This document shows, in pieces, positions 1 to 6,043 of a stretch of DNA of 19,462 bases; position 1 is the stretch's first letter; every line of letters starts with the position of its first letter. This stretch comes from Deltaproteobacteria bacterium UBA5756. GTDB taxonomy: Bacteria; Desulfobacterota; Syntrophorhabdia; Syntrophorhabdales; Syntrophorhabdaceae. The DNA is taken from the NCBI GenBank assembly GCA_002418985.1, contig DIFE01000012.1:1-19462 (forward strand), in the 5' to 3' direction. A program made the translations under genes and the position numbers. The notes beneath the pieces were generated by a model. That model had not been told where the DNA came from. It searched no databases and saw nothing but the letters and a program-made list of their open reading frames with translations.

Positions 1-44
1 GTTGCAAGCACTGATTCAGGATACTTTATCGACAAGCTTTTCAT
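1..44 (-). CDS. Start of a probable UPF0175-type small antitoxin gene (partial, runs off the left edge)
   Basis: Only the first 14 codons lie in the window, reading MKSLSIKYPESVLA. The ATG at 44-42 is preceded on the minus strand by a strong ribosome binding site, GGGAGG, about six bases upstream. The short beta-strand-like start followed by a proline-glutamate step resembles the N-terminus of UPF0175 family proteins, which are small proteins often found in toxin-antitoxin-like pairs. That assignment is inferred from very few residues. The strong ribosome binding site makes a real gene start likely even if the family is wrong. It is divergent from the antitoxin-like ORF at 201-488, in a stretch with other toxin-antitoxin remains. 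Confidence 0.5.
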   Translation of the reverse strand, partial: MKSLSIKYPESVLA

Positions 45-200
45 GGGAACCTCCCGAATTAATGAATATAATATCACATTTATCCAATTTATGACCACAT
101 GCATTCAAATTAATCGGGATATTTATCTTGCTTGAGAAACATTTTCACCCATCCAAAAGTGATGCTCAATAATAAGAAAACAAAACAGGGGGTGAACAAT

Positions 201-488
201 ATGGGACGAGTCAAGGTTTAGGCAATACTGAGCAAGCACTTCTCCAACGAGGAGGCGGAGACCATCATGAATTACATCGACGAGAAGGGGGTCGGTTTTG
301 GCAATACCGGGGTACATACTTTCGATGCACAAGAACCCATCACCCTTGTCGAGCGTCAGGCTTTTTTAAAGCTGCCTCTTGAGGAGCGAAGGAAAATTAT
401 GGCCAGACAGGCCGAAGAAATGTCAGCAGAGTACGAACAAGGGGAGGTGGAAGACCTTGAGACTGGAGCGGGCTCGCGATTTTTGTAG
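201..488 (+). pseudogene. Small antitoxin-like gene interrupted by an in-frame TAG codon
   Basis: A good ribosome binding site (GGGGGTG, 187-193) precedes ATG 201, but the seventh codon (219-221) is TAG. The same frame then stays open to the stop at 486-488. The residues after the stop, AILSKHFSNEEAETI, run smoothly into the 73-residue ORF that starts at ATG 267. The second half contains a stretch like LPLEERRKIMARQAEEM followed by an acidic tail. This pattern resembles small antitoxins encoded beside PIN- or MazF-type toxins; that is recollection of the pattern, not a database match. No toxin ORF follows. Either the gene is broken by a nonsense mutation, or translation restarts internally at 267, where I see no good ribosome binding site. 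Readthrough of TAG is a remote third option. Confidence 0.5.
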
Positions 489-494
489 TGATTC

Positions 495-531
495 TTTGCA
501 CTAAGCAACGTAAAGTGTTTTTTTGTGCAAA
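495..531 (+). terminator. Weak hairpin with T-run after the antitoxin-like ORF
   Basis: TTTGCAC (495-501) and GTGCAAA (525-531) are perfect inverted arms separated by 23 bases. A shorter CACT/AGTG stem (499-502 with 514-517) is followed directly by seven T residues (518-524). Lying seven bases after the stop of the preceding ORF, this could be a weak intrinsic terminator. The stem is short, so confidence is low. Confidence 0.3.
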
Positions 532-562
532 TAGCAAATACAGAGGATTAGGTTTTTCTATA

Positions 563-581
563 ACGTCGATGCTATCGACGT
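563..581. repeat. 8-bp perfect inverted repeat with 3-base loop
   Basis: The arms ACGTCGAT (563-570) and ATCGACGT (574-581) are exact reverse complements around GCT. There is no T-run on either side, so it is not an obvious terminator. It lies about 145 bases upstream of the AbiEi-type gene. AbiEi proteins are known to bind inverted repeats upstream of their own operon, so an operator role is possible but unproven. The rest of 489-716 is AT-rich and holds no gene that I can support. Confidence 0.4.
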
Positions 582-683
582 GTTATCGCCAGTATTGACA
601 CCGTTTCTTGGGTACCAGCGCACCTTTATGTAAATAAATGATAGTATATATTATTACTTGATTTAGGTGAATATTTATACAGC

Positions 684-710
684 TTGTTCTTGACGCTACT
701 GTAATATAAT
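684..710 (+). promoter_or_regulatory. Candidate sigma-70-type promoter for the AbiEi-type gene
   Basis: A perfect TATAAT lies at 705-710. The best -35 candidates are TTGTTC at 684-689 (15-base spacer) or TTGACG at 690-695, which would instead pair with CATATT at 713-718 (17-base spacer). Either choice puts the transcription start close to 717-725, next to the ATG at 726. There is no purine-rich ribosome binding site in front of that ATG, so a leaderless message is possible. This is a motif reading only. Confidence 0.35.
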
Positions 711-725
711 GACATATTGTATAGC

Positions 726-1496
726 ATGACTAGACAAGAAGGCACAAAACTACAGTATTTGATGAGCTCTTTCCCGAAAGGACTGGTTCTGACAACAAAG
801 CTGTTGGCAACCAATGGTTTCAGCATGCAATTGCTATCACAGTACAAGAATTCCCACTGGCTTGATTCCCTGGGAGAAGGCGCCTACCAGCGCAGAGGAG
901 AGAATGTTGACTGGAAAGGGGCGCTTGCGGCCATGCAGGAACAACTGGGGTTTTTTGTCCATTGCGGCGGAAGGACCGCGCTTGTCCTTCAGGGTTACGG
1001 GCATTTTACAGAATTTGGCTCACATCCGGTTTATCTTTTCGGTTCCCCCGGTCTCAAGCTTCCCAGATGGTTTGAAAAGCATGACTGGGGTGTTCCCATA
1101 GTGTATAAAATGACAAAGCTTTGCCCGGTAGAAATATCAGAGAGCTTTGTCGACTTTCCCGTCGGAGAGTATTCCATACGGGTTTCGTCACCTGAGCGGG
1201 CGGCCATGGAAATGCTCTATCATGTTCCGGCAAGGCAGGGTTTTAATGAAGCCGAGCGTATCATGGAATCACTCCTGACATTGCAGCCTCCTCTTGTCCA
1301 AAAACTCCTTGAGGCCTGCACATCCGTAAAGGTGAAGCGGCTTTTCCTGTACATGGCCGAGTCAGGACATCTTCCGTGCCTCGAAGAGATCGACGTCAGC
1401 AGGATCAATCTGGGAAAGGGAGACCGTACCGTTATCAAGGGCGGGCGCCTCGACCCGAAATACCGTATAACGGTTCCACATAAGGAGGCGGGTTGA
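726..1496 (+). CDS. AbiEi family type IV antitoxin / transcriptional regulator
   Basis: A 256-residue protein of the AbiEi antitoxin family. It has an N-terminal winged-helix DNA-binding region (about residues 1-75, beginning MTRQEGTKLQYLMSSFP and passing through LGEGAYQRRGENVDWKGAL), followed by the longer C-terminal antitoxin domain. In characterised AbiE systems, AbiEi represses its own operon and neutralises the nucleotidyltransferase toxin AbiEii encoded just downstream. The order is the same here: one base after this stop is an ATG that begins an AbiEii-like sequence, but that partner is truncated. I start at ATG 726 because family members usually begin at this point; a TTG at 717 in the same frame is the alternative. 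The length is normal for the family and I see no frameshift. The protein therefore looks like an intact antitoxin left without a functional toxin. Confidence 0.8.
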   Translation: MTRQEGTKLQYLMSSFPKGLVLTTKLLATNGFSMQLLSQYKNSHWLDSLGEGAYQRRGENVDWKGALAAMQEQLGFFVHCGGRTALVLQGYGHFTEFGSHPVYLFGSPGLKLPRWFEKHDWGVPIVYKMTKLCPVEISESFVDFPVGEYSIRVSSPERAAMEMLYHVPARQGFNEAERIMESLLTLQPPLVQKLLEACTSVKVKRLFLYMAESGHLPCLEEIDVSRINLGKGDRTVIKGGRLDPKYRITVPHKEAG

Positions 1497-1497
1497 T

Positions 1498-1650
1498 ATG
1501 GAGGATACAGTTTACTACCGCCAGGCAAAATTGCTTCTTCGGATCCTGCCCGTTATTGCCCGTTACCCGATATTTGCCCTGAAGGGCGGCACGGCGATCA
1601 ATTTCTTCATTCGTGATCACGGATGCTTAATGAGGAAGAGAAATGAATGA
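1498..1650 (+). pseudogene. Truncated AbiEii-type nucleotidyltransferase toxin remnant
   Basis: The frame starting at ATG 1498 encodes about 50 residues. It contains the recognisable AbiEii N-terminus YPIFALKGGTAINFFIRD, including the GG of the nucleotidyltransferase GG(T/S) motif. Family members then continue into a DxD metal-binding motif. Here the sequence changes abruptly after FIRD (about base 1620) to HGCLMRKRNE and stops at 1648-1650, so the catalytic aspartates and most of the roughly 300-residue protein are missing. The remnant overlaps the first bases of the methyltransferase gene at 1643. The sharp loss of similarity suggests a deletion or recombination junction near 1618-1625. It should have no toxin activity. 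Confidence 0.75.
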
Positions 1651-2380
1651 GTTGCACAGCAAATGGAGAACTGCGGAACTCGCAAAGACCTTCCTGGAAG
1701 GCGTTCGAGGCGCTATCCCCGCGGCAAGCCTCCAGTTGGAAGTGCTCGGCAAGATTGTAAGTGAGTGGTGTCCTTCGCCACGCGAGATCTTAGATCTTGG
1801 ATGTGGAGACGGGGTTCTTGGGCGTACGCTGCTTGCGTCGCATCCGGCAGCCCATGTAACATTTGTTGATTTCTCAGAACCTATGCTGGAAGCGGCAAAG
1901 AGACAGATCAGCCACAACCGAAGGGCTACAATCGTTAAAGCAGATTTCACAACCCCTGCCTGGGTGAAAGTCCTTGGGACCAAAAGGCCTATTGATATCA
2001 TTGTATCGGGTTTTGCCATCCACCATCAGACTGACAACCGAAAGAAAGAACTCTATTCTGAGATCTATGGACTTCTTCGGGAGGACGGGATTTTTCTCAA
2101 CCTTGAGCACGTCAGCTCGGCCACGCCTTCGGGGAGTAACCTTTTTGACAGCTTCTTCGTTGACCACCTGTTGCGTTTTCACACGGACACGAATCCGAAT
2201 AAAACGAGATGCGAGATTGAAGAGGATTATTATCAGCGGCCTGACAAGGAGGAGAATGTCCTCGCGCCTGTTGAAATGCAATGCGAGTGGCTTCGCGACA
2301 TAGGATTTCAGGACGTGGATTGCTTCTTCAAAGTTTTTGAACTGGCTCTCTTTGGAGGAAGGAAATCATCCAACAAGTAG
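1643..2380 (+). CDS. Class I SAM-dependent methyltransferase
   Basis: A 245-residue soluble protein with the Rossmann-fold methyltransferase signature. Motif I is ILDLGCGDGVLG (residues 49-60), with an acidic VDFSEPMLEAA motif II behind it. The C-terminal half resembles small-molecule methyltransferases of the methyltransf_25/trans-aconitate type, with CEWLRDIGFQDVDCFFK near the end. The substrate cannot be told from sequence. A purine-rich site (AGGAAGAG, 1633-1640) precedes ATG 1643, supporting this start. The gene overlaps the last eight bases of the truncated AbiEii frame, so it may be read from the AbiEi promoter after the deletion that removed the toxin. It converges on the DUF3147-like gene, with 44 bases between their ends and no clear terminator there. 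Confidence 0.85.
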   Translation: MNELHSKWRTAELAKTFLEGVRGAIPAASLQLEVLGKIVSEWCPSPREILDLGCGDGVLGRTLLASHPAAHVTFVDFSEPMLEAAKRQISHNRRATIVKADFTTPAWVKVLGTKRPIDIIVSGFAIHHQTDNRKKELYSEIYGLLREDGIFLNLEHVSSATPSGSNLFDSFFVDHLLRFHTDTNPNKTRCEIEEDYYQRPDKEENVLAPVEMQCEWLRDIGFQDVDCFFKVFELALFGGRKSSNK

Positions 2381-2424
2381 GTGCGCCTGCCGCGGAAGAT
2401 ACAGTGCACGTGCTGCTGCCGCTC

Positions 2425-2757
2425 TCACTTGAGGAACCACTGATGAACCAGAGCGCCGACCAGCCAGATACCAAAGCTGGCAGCGAGGACCACTGAAAGG
2501 GGGAGGTTCTTCTTGAAGCAAAGGAAGGCAACCAAAAAGAAGAGGATGCTCGGGAGAATACCCCATAGCGCTCCTTTGGTAAACTCCTGCATGGTTTCCG
2601 GATTGCCGTTTGAGTCGAGGTATATCCAGATGAGGATCAGCGCTCCCGTCAGTGGCATCACCCCGATCAGACCTGCAGCGGATGGCAGTTTCTTCCCGAT
2701 TGTCGTGGCCACAAGGATGATAGCCACGCTTAAAGCTGCCTTGATTATCATCTGCAT
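2425..2757 (-). CDS. DUF3147-like small integral membrane protein
   Basis: A 110-residue very hydrophobic protein with about four predicted membrane helices. It opens with IIKAALSVAIILVATTIG, has a conserved-looking GVMPLTGALILIWIYLDS segment and a WGILPSILFFLVAFLCF segment, and ends in a short cytoplasmic tail. The arrangement and the P-S-x-x-F-F core match DUF3147 family proteins, whose function is unknown. The frame is open further upstream, but the extra 39 residues are charged and not membrane-like. ATG 2757 has AGGA five bases before it, so I start there; ATG 2751 is two codons in. It is divergent from the K+ channel gene across a 247-base intergenic region. Confidence 0.7.
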   Translation of the reverse strand: MQMIIKAALSVAIILVATTIGKKLPSAAGLIGVMPLTGALILIWIYLDSNGNPETMQEFTKGALWGILPSILFFLVAFLCFKKNLPLSVVLAASFGIWLVGALVHQWFLK

Positions 2758-2959
2758 GCCAGTCCTCACTTTCCTCTGACGTTCCTTTCTGCGAGAATAG
2801 CATAGAACGGTGCGATTTGGAACAACTGGTCGTCTGCACGTCGTTTGACGATAGAGAAGCGGCCCTTGCGACAATCGGCGTCAACGAATGTAGCGGGTGG
2901 TGGATTGCGGGCTCGGAACACGCCTGCAATAAATAATCAATATGGTAGTCTTTTGATTC

Positions 2960-2977
2960 TTCAGACTCATTCAGACT
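2960..2977 (+). repeat. Tandem direct repeat TTCAGACT upstream of the K+ channel gene
   Basis: TTCAGACT occurs at 2960-2967 and again at 2970-2977, a 10-base period, one helical turn. It lies about 30 bases before the channel start codon, in the divergent intergenic region 2758-3004. It could be a pair of half-sites for a regulator or a chance duplication. Apart from this, the intergenic region shows only the AAAGGAGG ribosome binding site (2989-2996) before ATG 3005. Confidence 0.3.
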
Positions 2978-3004
2978 GCTGAAAAACAAAAGGAGGCAAT
3001 CATC

Positions 3005-3412
3005 ATGGCACGATTTATCGTTTCCATTATCAACAACGAACGAAGTTTTTTCTCTATCATCTTATTTTTTATGGGGATGGTGATCATCTTCTCCGGTTTA
3101 TATCACTATGTCTTGCCTTCCCCCGCACAACCCGCCCTGATGCACAGTCTGAACAAACAAACCCCGATCACGTACCTGGATTCTTTTTACTTCAGTGCGA
3201 CGACACAGACCACCGTGGGATATGGGGACATAGTCGCAGTGTCCCGCCCGGCTAAGATTGTCGCGCTTGCGCAATGCATGTTCGGTTACTTCTATCTTGC
3301 CTTTTCGGCTGCTATTTTTGCGTGCAGGGGTATAATCAGATCGAAGAAGTTTGAATTGCTTCTCCACGGCTACAAGAGACTCCTCAACGGGGCAAATGAA
3401 TATAACAATTAG
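3005..3412 (+). CDS. Two-transmembrane-helix potassium channel (Ion_trans_2 type)
   Basis: A 135-residue membrane protein with the K+ selectivity filter TTVGYGD (residues 69-75) inside a typical pore loop, SFYFSATTQTTVGYGD. TM1 spans about residues 15-36 and TM2 about 84-108. Four such subunits form a K+-conducting pore in the inner membrane. There is no RCK/TrkA_N regulatory domain; only about 27 basic residues follow TM2, so this is a minimal KcsA-like channel with no visible ligand-gating domain. AAAGGAGG lies eight bases before ATG 3005, a near-ideal ribosome binding site. Its stop overlaps the stop codon of the convergent DUF4410 gene (3409-3412). Confidence 0.85.
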   Translation: MARFIVSIINNERSFFSIILFFMGMVIIFSGLYHYVLPSPAQPALMHSLNKQTPITYLDSFYFSATTQTTVGYGDIVAVSRPAKIVALAQCMFGYFYLAFSAAIFACRGIIRSKKFELLLHGYKRLLNGANEYNN

Positions 3413-4167
3413 GGCTCTGAGAACGGTGATGCCGGCCCCGGTGAAATGCCTGGTTTCCCGAGGCGCCCGGCAATGTCGGCAGCTATTTTCGAAGCGGTCT
3501 GCGTGACATTTTTATTCATGTCCCGGCCGGAGAGCACGAATTTGGCAGCGGCTACATAAGGGTTCATTGTGATGGCGGCGCCCGGCAGTTTGCGGCTTTC
3601 AGCGTTGGTGTCAAGCTCGTAGAACGGTTGAGGTGAGCCACGCACAAGGTCATCGACCGCGACCATGACTTGCAGGTCCGTCTGGCCAGAGCCAAAGCCG
3701 ATAACCGCGCGACGAAGGCGGTTGCCCTCATCTACCTGGGCGAACACCCCCCGAACCAGCAAACCCTCGGATGGCTCCGCCATGCCGGCGCTCAAACGAC
3801 TCGCCTTGAATCCAAGTTTACCAAGTTCCTTCACGAGCGACGTGGACATGAGATCAACGAGTTCACGCACCTGGACTGCCGGATCCTTCTGGCCCGTACG
3901 CGCCTCCGGCAGGATATTGGCGAGAGCTCCACGCCCCTGCCGTCGCGACTGCACCGGACCTGTCGCGGATTGCACATCCCCAACCTCAAGATCGAAGTCC
4001 ATCACGTAGATAACAGGGGGCGTAGTCGCGGGTCCGGCGCCTGCATCGCGCTGGCCGGAGACCTTCGCGCCTCCGAAACCCAAGAGCATGAGGGAGAGGC
4101 ACACGATCGCAATATCTGTTGCGACACGGCCAAATCCAGCGGGGCAGAAAGTCTTTCTGTTTATCAT
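3409..4167 (-). CDS. DUF4410 domain-containing exported protein
   Basis: A 252-residue protein with a hydrophobic N-terminal segment (about residues 15-34, DIAIVCLSLMLLGFGGAKV) that should act as a signal peptide or anchor. The body matches DUF4410: an early VIYVMDFDL strand, a LVDLMSTSLVKELGKLGFKA helix near residue 110, then LLVRGVFAQVDEGNRLRR and the characteristic VIGFGSGQTDLQV (about 155-168). These proteins are periplasmic or outer-membrane associated and functionally uncharacterised; the fold is related to curli-assembly/GNA1162-like lipoproteins. I see no clear lipobox. The ribosome binding site in front of ATG 4167 is weak (GGAAC). It lies 83 bases downstream of the Cys-rich protein gene on the same strand, and the two may be co-transcribed. 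Confidence 0.75.
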   Translation of the reverse strand: MINRKTFCPAGFGRVATDIAIVCLSLMLLGFGGAKVSGQRDAGAGPATTPPVIYVMDFDLEVGDVQSATGPVQSRRQGRGALANILPEARTGQKDPAVQVRELVDLMSTSLVKELGKLGFKASRLSAGMAEPSEGLLVRGVFAQVDEGNRLRRAVIGFGSGQTDLQVMVAVDDLVRGSPQPFYELDTNAESRKLPGAAITMNPYVAAAKFVLSGRDMNKNVTQTASKIAADIAGRLGKPGISPGPASPFSEP

Positions 4168-4250
4168 GTACGATAGTTCCGTTTTTCAATTTTTCTCTGA
4201 AATCGTAATCTTTTACAACATCAAAAAAGGTCTGACGGCCCCGAGGCGCT

Positions 4251-4505
4251 TCAGTAGACAATCTTGAGTCCGGGACAGTGGTTTTTGGCCCATTCGAGGT
4301 ATTCGGGATTGCATAAGCCTCGGGCCGATCTTTCCACCAGCGGCATACAGTTAACGCAACCCTTGGAGGGACAGGCATAGTCCTGATCTTTCCCGCTTTT
4401 CTCGCCAGGAGTAGTCACCTGCTGGTCAGAGTCCGCCGCCAAGCCCTGCATGCCAAGACCGAACAGGGCTGCACCTGCTAGAAGTACTACAAGTAACTTC
4501 TTCAT
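4251..4505 (-). CDS. Small exported cysteine-rich protein, unknown function
   Basis: An 84-residue protein. Residues 1-23 are a textbook signal peptide (MKKLLVVLLAGAALFG, then an Ala-rich cleavage region ending GLAA). The mature part of about 60 residues is polar, with five cysteines at 45, 50, 53, 65 and 77, in the pattern C-x4-C-x2-C-x11-C-x11-C. Such spacing could support disulfides, a metal site or, less likely, an Fe-S centre. It lacks the CxxCH haem motif, so it is not a cytochrome c. The odd cysteine number leaves one thiol free. GGAG lies about ten bases before ATG 4505. I do not recognise a named family. Confidence 0.65.
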   Translation of the reverse strand: MKKLLVVLLAGAALFGLGMQGLAADSDQQVTTPGEKSGKDQDYACPSKGCVNCMPLVERSARGLCNPEYLEWAKNHCPGLKIVY

Positions 4506-4805
4506 CCTGTTGTCTCCTCAAAACTATTTGTTCGCGGACCATGGCAGGTTTTCGGCTCCATCCCTTCGCCTCGTCAACGACGGGTGAGGAAATCCACCAC
4601 GTCCAAAATCCATGGTCGCAAAGCTCACGTTTTCCGGCATTGCGAGTTCAGCTGCACTGATCTGAGAGCTTTCTTTTCTTGAGTTGCCCCATGACCGTTA
4701 ATTCTAGCATAACTCATGATGGGTTTAAAAAGTAAAGGCAGCCGCCCGCCCGGAAACATATAGTTGCCGGACCTGACCCAACATACCCAGCAAGTGCGGA
4801 GGTGT
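4506..4805. other. Non-coding gap of about 300 bases
   Basis: This stretch lies between the MFS transporter stop and the Cys-rich protein start, both on the minus strand. A 66-codon frame overlaps the transporter's end (4625-4825, minus) but lacks a ribosome binding site or a recognisable product. I see no convincing hairpin terminator, RNA gene or repeat. A promoter for the two downstream genes should be here; a TAGAAT-like -10 near 4705 on the minus strand is the only weak candidate. Confidence 0.5.
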
Positions 4806-6035
4806 TTATCCTTCGATTCGTTCAAACCGAAATGCGGGCCTTAAGACGAGGATCAGGAAGATTGCAGCAACAAGCAGCAGGGAGGCCAACCAGCATGCGC
4901 TGCTGAAGGAACCCGTGTTGTCTTTCAGAATGCCGGTGATCCAGGGGGAAAGGGTGCCGCCGATGAAATTTATCGTACAATTGAGACCGAAGGCCTTGCC
5001 AAGTGACTCAGTCGGGGCAATCTCCGAAATTATTGAAAATAAGGGCGCCCAGAGGCCCCAGAGAAAGAAGCCTCCGAAGAATATCAGAATTCCGAGGACA
5101 TATTCGGATACGTGCAGGTGAAAAGCAAACCCGATGCAGAAGAGCGTGATCGCTGCCAGAAGGAAATTCAATACCAGGACTGCTTTTCTGCCGACTCCCC
5201 TGTGCCAGAGTTTGTCACTGGCCCAGCCGCTCAGCATAAGTCCGGGAATAGCCGAAAGTCCAATCATGCTTGAATAAAGCGCGGGCCTCGAGTGCCCGGC
5301 CAGGCCAATTTCCTTGAACATCGCGGGACCCCATGCCCCGAGCATCCATAGCCCGTAGGTCGCGGCTATCCCGGCCAGATATATCATCCAGAGGTCAAAG
5401 GTGAGGAAACTGGTTCTCGAGTGCGACTGAATGGCCGCACCGGGCGAAGCATCCGGAGGGTTGACTCTCGAGTGGACCGGCTCCCTGATCGTCTTTTGTA
5501 TAAGCAGCGCGGCGACAAAGGAAGGAATTGCGTAGATAACGAACACCCATCTCCAGTTCAAGTAGTTACATATAATTCCCGCAAAAACTATACCCAAACA
5601 CATGCCTACGCCGAGCCCTATAAATGAAACGCCTTGTCCCAGGCTGGCCTTTTCCCGGGGCGTGTAAAAAGCCACAACCGGACGATCGTTGCTGAAATAG
5701 GTCCCCTGAACCAGGCCGGTTGCGAAACGCAGGGCAACTAGCGCAACGAATGAATGAACGAAACCGGTCAACAAAGAAGCCATGCCCCAGCCAAGAGAAC
5801 AAATCACAAGGACCTTTTTCCTTCCGATCCTGTCCCCGATAAATCCACCGGGAAGACCCATCATAGCGTAAGCATAAAAAAGGGCTGAAGCTATCAAACC
5901 CCCGCTCGAATAGTCTATCGAAAGGTCGTTCATGATTGGGACCAAAACAGGGGAAAGACCGGCACGTACCATATAATTTGTGATCCATGAAAACATCATC
6001 ACGAACCAGACGGTATGGTAATAGTGCCAGCTCAT
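4806..6035 (-). CDS. Major facilitator superfamily transporter, probable organic-anion symporter (ACS-like)
   Basis: A 409-residue, 12-helix inner-membrane transporter. The MFS loop 2-3 signature is GGFIGDRIGRKK (about residues 63-74), followed by helix 4 residues around RFATGLVQGTYF. The halves are joined by a charged central loop near residues 190-210. The N-terminal pattern (ITNYMVRAGLSPVLVPIM) and overall look resemble the anion:cation symporter branch that carries organic acids such as hexuronates, phthalate or other aromatic acids; the substrate is inferred only from that resemblance and from the neighbours. ATG 6035 lies eight bases after the cysteine desulfurase stop (6044) and lacks a strong ribosome binding site, so translation is probably coupled. 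It is the last gene of the minus-strand run that starts near 9177. Confidence 0.8.
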   Translation of the reverse strand: MSWHYYHTVWFVMMFSWITNYMVRAGLSPVLVPIMNDLSIDYSSGGLIASALFYAYAMMGLPGGFIGDRIGRKKVLVICSLGWGMASLLTGFVHSFVALVALRFATGLVQGTYFSNDRPVVAFYTPREKASLGQGVSFIGLGVGMCLGIVFAGIICNYLNWRWVFVIYAIPSFVAALLIQKTIREPVHSRVNPPDASPGAAIQSHSRTSFLTFDLWMIYLAGIAATYGLWMLGAWGPAMFKEIGLAGHSRPALYSSMIGLSAIPGLMLSGWASDKLWHRGVGRKAVLVLNFLLAAITLFCIGFAFHLHVSEYVLGILIFFGGFFLWGLWAPLFSIISEIAPTESLGKAFGLNCTINFIGGTLSPWITGILKDNTGSFSSACWLASLLLVAAIFLILVLRPAFRFERIEG

Positions 6036-6043
6036 GTCGCTAA

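Noticed and set aside
595..600. Perfect TTGACA as a -35 element
   Set aside because: No acceptable -10 element occurs 16-19 bases downstream.
2366..2989. 207-codon minus-strand ORF overlapping the DUF3147-like gene
   Set aside because: Another frame contains the membrane-protein pattern and a matching ribosome binding site; this one has no recognisable features.
3670..4176. 168-codon plus-strand ORF antisense to the DUF4410 gene
   Set aside because: The minus strand encodes a convincing signal peptide and DUF4410 core over the same bases.
4251..4505. Cys-rich protein as a c-type cytochrome
   Set aside because: No CxxCH motif is present; the cysteine pattern does not allow haem c attachment.
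4625..4825. 66-codon minus-strand ORF between the MFS and Cys-rich genes
   Set aside because: It overlaps the end of the transporter gene, has no ribosome binding site and reads as low-information sequence; treated as chance.
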